A DNA stretch of 64,000 nt from Casuarius casuarius (taxonomy: Eukaryota; Chordata; Aves; Casuariiformes; Casuariidae), in NCBI GenBank assembly GCA_003342895.1, contig PTFA01000316.1:562161-626160 (forward strand), in the 5' to 3' direction. A program made the translations under genes and the position numbers. Of this stretch, positions 50,667 to 61,290 are shown one piece after another (the stretch's first letter is position 1; each line of letters opens with the position of its first letter). Below the pieces are notes generated by a model. That model was not told the DNA's origin. It worked only from the letters and a program-made list of their open reading frames with translations, and did not search any database.

Positions 50667-53600
50667 GATCAGAGAAAACATGACAGAGAAAAAAAGAGTC
50701 AGGAGAGAGCTCCTCAGATGTGACTGGAGAATGAGGGACTGCACCCCTTGCCTTTGAGGATGCTGCCCCTGCCCACCCTGCTGTCACCTTCTGCTCCCAG
50801 CTCACCTGCCCTTGTGGAGCAGTCCACTCTTTCTGCTGCCTGACAAGAAGCTTACTTCAGATTAAATTCAGTTTGCTCCCCTCAGCCAAGTGTTTCTACT
50901 ACACACGTGGTTCAAAATGTTCTAAAGGAAAAAAGTGTTAGGTGCATGCGGGAAAATTTGGGGTCAGTGTGTCCCACCCGTTAGCTGAGAACTTAATACC
51001 CCCAGTAAATGTCAGAGTGTTTTTGAAGAAGACCTTCCAGCTGAGTTTCCTCCAAATAGGTCTAGTTTGTGTGCACCTGAAGCAGCTTGAGAAATTATCA
51101 GAAGGTGGTAAGTGGAAACAGGATTTGCTTCAAAACCGCCCTACTGCACCAAACCGAATCTCATTAAGTAGGCAGCCACTCTGAGCCAAAATGCACTAGC
51201 TAAACACATCAACTGACTAGGAAATACGTTGATTTCCACCTGAGGCTCCACAAAGGAGAGAGGTGTCCTTCCAGGGTGTATCATAAGCTTTTCCCCTGAA
51301 TACTTCATGATTCTGATGAATCAAAAAAATGCCCACTTTCCCCCAAGACTGCTAGAACCTAATTGGTTGTAACTCTCATTGGTGTATAGTAATAAGACAC
51401 ATGCTGATTATAGAAAGAAGGGTTACAGATTTGGCAAATTAAGTAACAGTGTGGAAGAGGGACCCAAATACGAGGCTGTGTTCTGAAATAACAACTGAAG
51501 ACAGATAACTGAAGGGAAATTTTGCTTTCTGCATTTGTTAAGTCCCAACTGTAATAATGCAAAGAATGTCATCTCATAGAAATCAAAATTCAAATTAGGC
51601 AATGCCCTCCTTTTCCTAGAAACCAGTCATAGAAAACATGCCCAGCTCTAATTTAGAGAGTTTTCTGTGTAGTGGTGCAGACTGAAAAGTACCCTCGCAG
51701 CTACAAACTGCCCATGTCCTAAAATATTCCAGCATTCAGAAGATGGGCAAAAAGGAAAAAATCGGATCATCCAAAGGTTTTAAGAATATGTCTGAAGGTA
51801 AAATCCTTTGTGACTGAATTGCAATGCAGTCTTGCAAATCTCAGATGTAACGAAATTGCTTCCTGTTTGTCCTTTGATGTAGTAAGGTCTCTTGCCTGCA
51901 GCTCAGCTGTTCATCAATACTTTTTCAGTGAAGTTCTAAAAATAGGGAGAGGAAATACTCTATTCATTAACTTTAGCCATTATAGAATAGGGCCAGTCTC
52001 TGACTGCAGTCCAGATGAGGGGTAGCAGCTTGAAAGGGGTGACATTAAGTCAATAATCTGGCTGAAAGTATACATCTGTTAATAGGATTACTCACAAACA
52101 AGGCCATAGAAAAGAAGACATTGAAAAGGTAATCTGTGTACTAGACTAGGAAGAGAACCAACCCCCCAAATTTTGAATAATGTGTAGTGCTCATTATACT
52201 GCTTTTGCTCTTAATTACAGTTCTTGTTAATTACAGTTGATTACATTTCTTGTTGCAAAGAGTTATGCCAGTTTTTCACAAACAATTTCAACGATACTCT
52301 TAGTAATTTTACCATTGAAGGTCTTTTTAGCTGCTTATCAGTTTTGACAGTCGTCTGGGAATTCTGAGATCTAGTTACACATTGCAATACTACAGGCATG
52401 CTGTTGGTTAAAAAAGAAAGCATGGTCAAGGAATGAGGCTTTAACTATGTTCTTGAAGGGGATTTTTCTGTAGGTTTTGACTTAGGTTGGACTAGAGATT
52501 TCACTCTCTCTTTCCTTGACTGGAGTCAACATAATTAGATGCCTTAAGAAACTGTACTACACTGAGAAAAAAAATGCATCATTCCTTGATGCACAAAAAA
52601 GAAGCTTGTCACATTGGCTGAGACTCATTAGTAGTTCTACGTTTCAATTTTTTATAACTTTGCTGTGTGTTTTGGGAAGATGGGACATGGGAAAGGAAAG
52701 CATCAAGGCAAAGCTAGCGGCGCTGTGTTCAGTGCTTGCTTTTTTTTTTGTCTTCTGTGACAGAACAGTGAAAGGTTTATCCTGAGATCATAACATCTTG
52801 GCCTCTGGTCATCTGAACACCACGCACTAAAAATCATGTATTGATTTTACAGATTATGTATATATGTACTGAAAGTACAAGACAGGTTGTAAAACACAAG
52901 AAAGATGTGCTTGCTACAACGACCCCAACTGGGGTTTTGCTTGTACTGCAAAATTGCCAGCTAGATTTTAGGCAAGAGACCCCACGACACAAAAGCCTTA
53001 TATGACGGGTACCATCAGCACCCAAGCACTTTTAAACTAGGCTACACTCCTTACCATCTGAGAAGCTTCCAGTAGAGCACGAAGAGATTTGACTAACGTC
53101 TGTCACACCTTTTTCTTCTCATACTTAAATCTTGCACATGGGTGGCATGAAGCCATCAGCGAGGTAGGGTATAGATGTTTTTTGAAGCTTTGGTTCTCTA
53201 TATAATCCATATAAAAGCAGCAGGTGGCTGCTTTTGCTAAGTAGCTACCTAACCTAACCAAAGAAGAAAAGCTGGGTAGAGATGTCCGTCTTACATTTTG
53301 CCCTCCTTAGAGCCAGTACATCTTACCATAATGTACCTAGCTAGCTGCGTTACAGTGCCTACATGACAGTACAGGTGCCTAGCTCTTTTCAGGCTTCTGA
53401 AACCTCTGCCCAGATCACATCAAATATTGAAGTGGGAGCTTCTGGTTCAACTCTCTCCTGATCTCTCTCTTATGAATGAAAATGTTTTGACCATCAGACT
53501 CCACAATTCTGAAAAAGTGGTATGGACACTACAAAAGGGAAAAGTGTTGTACCATGTGGGATATGGAGGCTGTGTGAAAAAGACAGCAACCACTTCCCAC

Positions 53601-53889
53601 CTTCCACCCAGGAAGAAATAGGAGCATTCATCTGCTTGTGGTACAATAATTTGGAAGCCACCAGGCTACAGTATTTGGGGGTAAAAGACTGTGGGGTACA
53701 CTCAGTTTCTCCTTTTGCACAAGTTCCACCTCACGTGGAACTATTAAAGAGAGCAAACATGCCTCTGGACTGCAGATATGGGCAAAAAGAAACTGCAGGT
53801 CACTAGCCACATTTCAATGAGGAAGCAGGTGAAATCAAGCCTTTCAAATCTTGCTCAAGTGCTCCAGTGAACAACTCTCCTAGTCATCC
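50667..53889. other. Intergenic, no gene recognised
   Basis: Unique-looking sequence. I find no repeat, RNA gene or coding exon. Confidence 0.5.
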
Positions 53890-54115
53890 ACTATTTTAAA
53901 TAATTCTTCTTCCTTCCTGATATTTATACCCTGCACCCTCATGCATTTTAGACAACATCCATAGTCCTTTTTTAACAAGCTTCTTTTTTATTATCTTCTG
54001 TATACTAACCTCTCTTTTTCTCATAACTTTAGTAGCTCTTCTTTCCGTCATCTGTTCCAGCTTGATTTTTTCTTGAACTTCGGTAAGCAAAAGTATGGCA
54101 TTACCAACATAAGTG
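53890..54115 (-). mobile_element. Short ancient CR1-like LINE remnant
   Basis: The minus-strand translation contains QEKIKLEQMTERRATKVMRK, which lines up with the CR1 reverse-transcriptase C-terminal motif of the form 'L-E-x-V-Q-x-R-A-T-K-M-I'. On the + strand, TTTAGTAGCTCTTCTTT and TTCTTGAACTTCGGT match the corresponding nucleotide landmarks. The remnant is short and much mutated. Confidence 0.55.
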
Positions 54116-56353
54116 TCTTTTCTTGCCACAAGTCGTCTTCTTTTTTTTTTTTTTTTTAATGACAGAGAATCAGGATCTTCTTTATACATATACATACATA
54201 TATATAGGAGTTGGACTACATTGAATAATGTGGCATGCTGCAATTCTTGAACTGGATGTTTGTTAGCTTCTGTTTTGTGAAGTCTTCAGTCTGAATGACT
54301 GAAGTTCCAGTGCCTCATATACCCGGTAAGATCTTGGAAAATATAAATATGAATTATGTTAAAGGAAAGCCAGGCATTTGTAGTAACTTTGATAAACTCA
54401 CAGCAGAAATATGCCTTTCATTATTATCTTATTAGTATTTTTTTAAAAAAGAAAGAAAGAAAGAAAGCTTGGTTCTCACAGATGTTTTATGTTAGCATGT
54501 GCTTGTATTTTTGTTCTGCCTGGCTTCCCCACCTCTCTATTGATCTTTATGCTTATTCTTGGCTCCTACCTTAGCTTGGTCCAGTCCTGCAAGCACTAGT
54601 CCTGCAAGCACTCCTCAGTGTGCTTGATGTTAGGTCCCCGCCATATGTTAAGTAGAGACATAAATCCCCATGAAGCTGAAGCACTGGACTAGAAATTTTT
54701 TAGGATATAGGATGTACTTCTGTTTCATATGCTCTCTCATGAAAAAGAGCCTCCTAACCTGAGTGCCTGCATGTGACTGCAAAATAAATCATTTTATAAG
54801 TAACCTCAGAAGAAGCAGGAAATCTTGCCTATTTCTTGTGGCAAGAACTGCTTCTTTTCTCAGTGACCTACAGCAGTGCCTAGTACAAGCGGCTGGTTCT
54901 TGCCTGTTGAACAGCCAGAGCAAGACATTTCACTGCTTGTGGACTTGCTGTAAAAAAGTTGTATTCAGATGCATTGGATATGAAAAATGTATTTGGGGCA
55001 TTAATGTTTATCTAAACAACAAATAATTACCAGAAAAGCTTAAAATGGCTTTTGAGAAAAATAAAAAGAAATATACATACCCTTCAGCAAGCGTAAAGAT
55101 CAGTTAAAATATCATTTCAGCACATTAAAGAAGATATATCTGAGATATCTACTATCTAATATATCTATGTATAAAATATGTCCTTAACCTGAACACAACA
55201 TGTCAGTGCAGAACTAACCAGATGGGAGATTACGACTGCCATTTTTCAAGCAAATAAGGCATTTTGAATAGTAATAGTAGTAGTAATAGTAATATTTCTG
55301 TGTCTTGTAGGTAGTGAAAAGCAGGGCTTGTCGGGGTGCTGTCGTGCAAAGTTTACATATTAACTATAAGAAATAAAAAAATAAAGACCATTTGAAATTT
55401 TACTTTAATTTGTCTACAAGCCTGTACAAGCTGGAGAATTACCTAGAGAGTGCAAGGAGTTTCATTGCTTAGGAATGCTTTCTTAGCTTCTCTCAGCACT
55501 GGTGAATGTTGGGCACAATTTTGATCACTAAAGCAGTTCTCTGTCCTTTCTGCCAGGCACACATCTGCTGATGAACCTTTTTCCTGCCCATGCTGTGTGC
55601 TGAAATGGAAAAATATTTGTGTTGTAAAAAAAATGAAGAAGAAGAAGAAGAAAAATTCTCTGCTGTGGTAAGTGATGAAGATCACTTAAATATATATTAG
55701 CGTCTATCTTCTGCCTTTAACATCTGAGGCCATTTATACCAGGGCTGCACTGAAGTGAGGCCTCTGGGAAATATTACAACTATATATAAACAAATGCTCT
55801 GTGACCTTTCTAGTATTCTTCACTGTCTTATATGCAGTTTATCTCTGTGGCACATTTGTGTAAGGTAACAGAGTAAAATGATTGTTCTGCAAATAAATTC
55901 ATTTTATGCTAACTTTTATTTCTCCTTAGTCAAGCATAAACATTCACTTGGGATTGTCATATGTGATTACTGATCTGGATCTGACAGCATAATCCTAGCC
56001 AAACAGGCCTAAAGCAGTGAGTCCTTCTTTTTTCTTTCTTTTAATTTGAATTTGACTTGAAAAAAGGGTAGCATGGAATGGAGAAAATGGAGCAAATATT
56101 GAGGGTAAAGCACATTATCAAAGCAGGATCATATTTTTTATGCTTCAGAAGCCTGAGAGACCTCCTAGAACAGCAGCGTACATGTGGCCATAGCTGTCCC
56201 CACACCTGGAGGGTTTGTCATATGGTGTGACTGAAGAAAGAGGGAAAAGACAAGCCATTAAAACGGGAGCGCTGCCAATGTTGAAAGAAGTCTGTCAGCA
56301 GCATCCTTCTCCATGATCTGGTGACTTGCCCTACATACTGGAGGAGGCCAATT
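54116..56353. other. Intergenic, several small simple repeats
   Basis: Contains T-runs (54149-54160), a (GAAA)4 tract (54451-54467), an exact 15-bp tandem pair AGTCCTGCAAGCACT (54583-54597 and 54598-54612), a TAG/TAA-rich patch (55268-55293) and (GAA)6 (55635-55652). No gene is recognised. Confidence 0.6.
54583..54612. repeat. 15-bp exact tandem duplication
   Basis: AGTCCTGCAAGCACT occurs twice head to tail without a mismatch. It is a small, probably recent slippage duplication. Confidence 0.95.
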
Positions 56354-56497
56354 TTCCTTCCCTTCCCTTCCCTTCCCTTCCCTTCCCTTCCCTTCCCTTC
56401 CCTTCCCTTCCCTTCCCTTCCCTTCCCTTCCCTNCCTTCCCTTCCCTTCCCTTCCCTTCCCTTCCCTTCCCTTCCCTTCCCTTCCCTTCCCTTCCCC
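56354..56497. repeat. (TTCCC)n / (GGGAA)n pentanucleotide array
   Basis: 27 perfect TTCCC units: 15 from 56358 to 56432 and 12 from 56437 to 56496, with partial units at the ends. They are separated by TNCC at 56433-56436. The N and the one-base phase slip mark an unresolved point, so the true array length is uncertain. The minus strand, GGGAAGGGAAGGG, can form G-quadruplexes, and the homopurine/homopyrimidine tract can form triplex DNA. The proline/serine- or glycine/arginine-rich frames across it are artefacts. Confidence 0.97.
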
Positions 56498-57194
56498 TCT
56501 CCACTTTTTTCACTTCTCACAAAACCAAAACAGCGTGTCCTGAAAGTTTCACGTGTGAAGTTGTGTACCTTGGTTTCAAGACAGGCTGTAGTCTTGTTTT
56601 GACATATGGCCCACCATAGTAGACGAAATATTTCTGCAGTTTTAGTATAATGAGGAAAATAATCACGTTTTTCAAAAGCACTATGGATGGCCTAGAGGAT
56701 TATTTATTAACTGGTGTTTCTATTACGACAATAGCAAACTACAGCTTTTACTTCTTTGATTTCAGAGGGGGTCTTCTTGAGTAAAATAGTGTAGCAGTCA
56801 GATATGAAATGAACTCCACGTTTCTAACCTAAGGCAAAGCTGGCGTGAGGCTCTGCAGAAATATAGACGTGCTTGAGTTTTTCTGCCCAAAGACAAGGTC
56901 AAAACTTATTTTGTTGTAATTCTCAGGCACCACAATAATTTTCTACAGAAAAATTCCCTTTTAGGGAAGATTAGAAGGAACTCAAGGGTGACTGGCAGTG
57001 ATCCGTGGGATACCTGTTGAAGAAGGATGGAGGAACAGGAAGAGTTGCTGTGAACTTCAGAGGTCTGACTCTCCATTTATGAACCGTGCACTCAGCTAAT
57101 CAGCCCTAAACAGCAGAAGGAGCCTTATTTCTCTCCCCTCGTCCACCCCAAGTATTGACCTTAACACCCAGAGGGACATCACAAAGGTGAGCAC
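56498..57194. other. Intergenic, nothing recognised
   Basis: AT-rich unique-looking sequence between the pentanucleotide array and the old LINE copy. No gene or repeat is seen. Confidence 0.5.
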
Positions 57195-57700
57195 AACCCC
57201 AGAGAAAAGGGGGAGCTATCAATAAATTCTCTTTTATAACTATTTTAACTGTATTATTAATGAGCCTTTTCTGTATTAACTTTATAATTTGGACTATTAG
57301 ACTGTTAAAACATTAAACGGAATAACAATAAATTCTTGGTTCCACACACATGGTGTATTCCCTTTTGCCGGTAACAAGATTTTGAGTGTAACGTATTATA
57401 TTTCCCGCAGATGCTCTCCCAGCATTGCACAGTTTATGATTCAGGGACTGTCTGAGTCAGATGTTGTGTCTCGGTATTCAATAACCTTAAATTATTTAAT
57501 TTTCTTTCTGCAGAATTTTCCAGCTAACCCTTAACTCATAGAAACTTCTAGCACCCACATCTGGTAGCAAGAAGTTTGAAAGGAGCAGCTACATGATGCA
57601 TGAGAAGTTGTCTCCCTTCGTTTGCTATGAACCTGCCACTGGCTAATGAGGTCTGATGCCCCCTAGGTCTGTGTTGGTTCCCTCTTTGTCTCCTAATCCC
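57195..57700 (-). mobile_element. CR1/L3-like remnant, copy 2 of a family seen twice here
   Basis: On the + strand it carries the CR1-like landmarks TCAGGGACTGTCTGAGTCAGA, TGTCTCGGTATTCAATAACC, GGTAGCAAGAAGTTTG, ATGATGCATGAGAAG and TGAACCTGCCACTGGCTAATG followed by GATGCCCCCTAGGTCTGTG. Its left part (57195-57400) pairs with 37515-37730. Minus-strand orientation, no open frame. Confidence 0.68.
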
Positions 57701-59250
57701 CATTCCTGCCTTCGCCTTTCTTACCTCAGCCCCACTGGCACCACATGATCTCCTACAGGGTGTCGAATTTGGGCACTGACTGCCGTCAGTGCTCACTGCC
57801 CTCATTTCAAGCTGTGCGTGCTTTTAACTGTACGAAAGAAGATGCAATGTCTGTGCCATAGGTGAGCAGCAGCCTGCTACAGGATCTTCTACCAGCATGC
57901 TCCTGATATGAACACAGTTCCTTGCTTTGCTACTGAAAGCACTTTGCTGGCCAGCACTTTGCCCGATAGGAAATTATTATTTTGTCTTTGTCTATTATTA
58001 AGAGGCTGCCTGACAAAAATGACTGGCACAACTGGAATCCCTGATGCTATCTTTAGCAGAGAGCTCAAGGCTTGAGATGTCATGGAAAATGATCTTTCCA
58101 AGAAAATAGCATTTGCAGATTAGTATGATGGAACAGTAATAAGGCCTGCTTGTAGGCAACCCTGTTTTGATGACAGAGGCCTCAGGGCTTCAGAATACAT
58201 AAAATACCAAATACAGGAAACCATAAAATCTATTGAAAAATTGCCATTTTTCCAAGGTAATGCTCTCAATTTATTTAATAAATCATTGGACTTTTTTTGA
58301 GATGTTTCATATTCCCCAAAGGAGCAGATCTTATGTGTCTTGGTAAAGTTTGACTTTAAAAATCAGTTTCTGCAAAGCAGGTGATGAGTTCCCTAGAACG
58401 GCCTTAAATTTGGGCTGCCTGAGCGAGTGCCCTGACTGCAGAGCTGCTGAGTAGAAGTGAGTGGAAGTCAAGGAGAAGGGCAGTCCCTGTTGCATTTTGA
58501 GCAAACTCCAGCCATTTGATGCACTTAGGCAGTGCCTGCTGGACAGAGGACCTCTGGCAAGGTAGGTGGACATGTGTCTGTCTGATGGGTGCAAATGGGG
58601 TTTATGCACAAACAGGCTTTGAGCGGCTCTGCCCTGTCAAGACTAAGACACTTCCAAGTTTGCTCACAAGCAGAAGTGTGTGCATAACATGGATGCAAAA
58701 AATCTTGGAAACTCTGCGGGAGTCAGGCATGAGTAGAGCAAGGGTTTTGAGTAGAGCAATGTTGGTCTTGGATATCTAAATCCTGGCCAAGTGCTTATGT
58801 GGATGGTAAACATCTTTTCCCACCCTCCTGGAATGGCAGGAGAAAGGATAAATCATACTGCTCTGTAATAAAGAGGACTAATCTTACATTTCTCATAAAA
58901 ATGAAGTAAGAAGAGTCACTTGTTAAAGACTGGGAGATTTTAGGAAGGCCTTTGTAAAGACTAGAATTAGTAGTAGCTTTAGGAAATAAAATTGTATTAA
59001 TCAATTTTTAGTCACATTTATAGCCCTTATTTCCAGTGGAAACTGGTCAAGACAAAGCCATCAAGACAAAAACCGCAGAAAAGGAGTACTTTTAAAAACA
59101 ATTTCAAATTGATTTTTAATTGCTATTTTCATCAATGGAAGGAACAATGATGTGGAAGATTTCTCAGAATAAATATTTTATGAATGAATAAAATTTGATC
59201 GCATTTTGTCTGTTTTACTTGATGTACCTAAATATACATATTTACTTTAT

Positions 59251-59286
59251 ACACACACACACACACACATACATATATATATGTAT
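59251..59286. repeat. (CA)n(TA)n microsatellite
   Basis: Nine or more AC units passing into ATACATATATAT. Simple repeat. Confidence 0.9.
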
Positions 59287-59774
59287 TATTTTGGATATTT
59301 CTTTCAACAGCCGTAGTTTTAAAGTTGTTTTGGACAAAATTAGGGCATAAACATTAGAAGTGTGGATATTCATGTTTCTTGCTCCAGGTCTAATACAGAT
59401 GTTTGCAATGGCAAGATGGAATTTCTGCCCTAGATGTTTATTATGACACAATTCAATTATAAATTTGGGGTTGCTTTTTTGCTGCCTTCTTCCGATGCAC
59501 CAAGCACTGGCCACTGCCAGAGGCAGGATTTTAGACTTGAAGTGAAATATCTTTCATATAATCTTGCAACTCCTTGGTTCCTGTGCAACAAAAACACAGT
59601 AGTGGGAGATTAATAATTTAATATTAGGTTTACTATGCTCAAATAAATGAGTTTCATGCTTGGAGGAAAGACTGGCTCTCAAGTGTATTACCTAGGTTGT
59701 ACACAGTACATATACAGTGTAAATATGTTTTTATACAAAATAAATGCAATTGAAGATTTTTTCCTACTTCAGCC

Positions 59775-59820
59775 AGCAAATTAGCAAATTAGCTAATTTG
59801 CATGTATGGGCTGCTAATTA
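59775..59820. promoter_or_regulatory. Palindromic POU/homeodomain motif cluster
   Basis: GCAAATTAGCTAATTTGC (59784-59801) is a perfect 18-bp palindrome, preceded by a further AGCAAATT unit and followed by CTGCTAATTA. ATTTGCAT at 59796-59803 is the exact octamer bound by POU-domain factors, and TAATTA cores fit homeodomains. The context is AT-rich and repeat-free. Regulatory function is inferred. Confidence 0.4.
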
Positions 59821-60325
59821 AAATGATTTTGTACATGATTTTAGAGACTAGTGTAACATGACAGTGGGAGGCATTCAGAAAGAGTTGCTATTTTATAACA
59901 CTAAGGAATTTCAGTATTGTAAAGAAAGCAGTATTGTCTGTAAGTCTGTTCCTTTTCTGCCTTACTGTTGATGCTTTTGCTTAGGACTTGCCCTTTCCCC
60001 ACCTGTCTTGTTTCTGTGTGCAGTTTCAGAGAAAAAATACACATAACTCCTCTAAGTACATCTCTACAGAAGCACTAAGAAGAAAGTTTCAGTTCTTACT
60101 ACCTTAGGATAATAATCTAAAGTGTCTGGTAGAGGCGTTATTCCAGCTTGGGTTCAAAATGCAGCCATGCCTTGTCAGTCCAACAATGAGAAGAAAAAGC
60201 TTATAACAGTGTCGCTCCCAACTACAAAATAATGGTGGAGATTTTGTTATAGCATCTTCAGCTGCTAGTACTGATTATTGACAGGGATTATTGGCAGGGA
60301 CCATAAGTCTAATCTAGTCTTGACC

Positions 60326-60353
60326 TGTGTGTGTGTGTGTGCGTGCGTGTGTG
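60326..60353. repeat. (TG)n microsatellite
   Basis: About 14 TG units with two TGCG interruptions. Simple repeat. Confidence 0.92.
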
Positions 60354-60429
60354 GTTTGGGTGTTTCATTCAAACACATACCAAAGGGGAAACATGCTGTG
60401 GAGAACACTGTAAAAACATGGGTTGTTCA

Positions 60430-60720
60430 GCGCTGCTGATAAATGTGGCAAAGAGGCTTTTTATGCTTTATGTTTCAAAAAGAGCGAGTAAAATGTAATA
60501 AAAGGAAAAGTAAAGATAATAAAAGAATAGGTACATGATGTTGCTAATTTAATGGCATGACATTCATTCCTTTTATTAGTAGCAGGCTCTATTGCACTGA
60601 GAACCTGCCATGGCGTTAGAGAAATGTATCTTGCTTGGAAACGATGCAAATATGGCATGACAAGAAAACACTAATACAACCCAACTTTGCAGTAGGCTTT
60701 TCACACTATGGAGCATTTCT
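60430..60720. promoter_or_regulatory. Candidate conserved non-coding element (low confidence)
   Basis: A repeat-free AT-rich block with AGATAATAAAAG, GCTAATTTAATGG, ATGCAAATATGG (octamer-like) and GTAATAAC words and no coding frame. The texture suggests an enhancer, but nothing more can be shown from one sequence. Confidence 0.22.
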
Positions 60721-60763
60721 AATGTAATAACTTAGAATATATACCAAAGTCAACCTCCTCTTT

Positions 60764-60792
60764 AAAAACAAAAACAAAAACAAAAACAAAAA
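60764..60792. repeat. A-rich (CAAAAA)n repeat
   Basis: About five CAAAAA-type units in tandem. Low-complexity sequence, not linked to a visible retrocopy. Confidence 0.9.
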
Positions 60793-61144
60793 TCATTCCA
60801 TTTGCAGCAGGATTGCAGCTCGGCAGTGCAGTCTGTGGAAGGATTGCTAAAGCACGACAGAGAACAAAGATGAAACTCTTAGTGCAGCGCTCCCATGCAT
60901 TGACTCCATACCATTTTAAGTTCCTAATGCAGTTCTTAAATGTGCCTGGACAGCTTGAACTGTATTTCCGGTACTAAGCAAATAGCAAATGATGGTACTT
61001 AAAACACCTGAAACTGCACCGGCTTAGATACAGGATGCAGCAAGCAATGTATTTAGACATTAAGGAGGATGTCACAAGCATTTTATTTGTTCAATACACT
61101 GCAGGAAAAAACATTTTCAAAGCTTGGGCTTTATAGATAACTTC

Positions 61145-61290
61145 TCACACTATTACTGCAGTATTTAAGCACCTCATAGCCTTCATCATCTCTTGTAGTG
61201 TTCCTGTGAGACAGGGAAAGACACCTTGGAAACATAAACTGAGACTGAGGGGCTGGATCTGTGCAGCTGTGGGAGCCCTCAGCCACAGAC
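61145..61290 (+). mobile_element. Ancient MIR/L2-like repeat remnant
   Basis: The + strand reads AAGCACCTCATAGCC, then TCCTGTGAGACAGGGAA, GGAAACATAAACTGAGACTGAGG and GGCTGGATC. These are the landmarks, in order, of the widespread old amniote MIR/L2-type element ('cctcacaacacccctgtgaggtaggga ... ggaaactgaggcacagagag'). It is short and diverged, and the precise family is uncertain. Confidence 0.5.

Larger units (their letters stand above)
57701..61144. other. Intergenic, simple repeats and possible regulatory blocks
   Basis: Holds a CA/TA microsatellite (59251-59286), a TG microsatellite (60326-60353), an A-rich CAAAAA repeat (60764-60792), and AT-rich motif-dense parts described separately. 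No coding exon or RNA gene is recognised. Confidence 0.5.

Noticed and set aside
56218..56619. Repetitive frames (REGKG or LPFPS type) on both strands.
   Set aside because: Translations of the TTCCC/GGGAA array; not proteins.
58430..58500. A stretch with GAGTGGAAGTCAAGGAG resembling old amniote repeat tails.
   Set aside because: Too short and too diverged to call.
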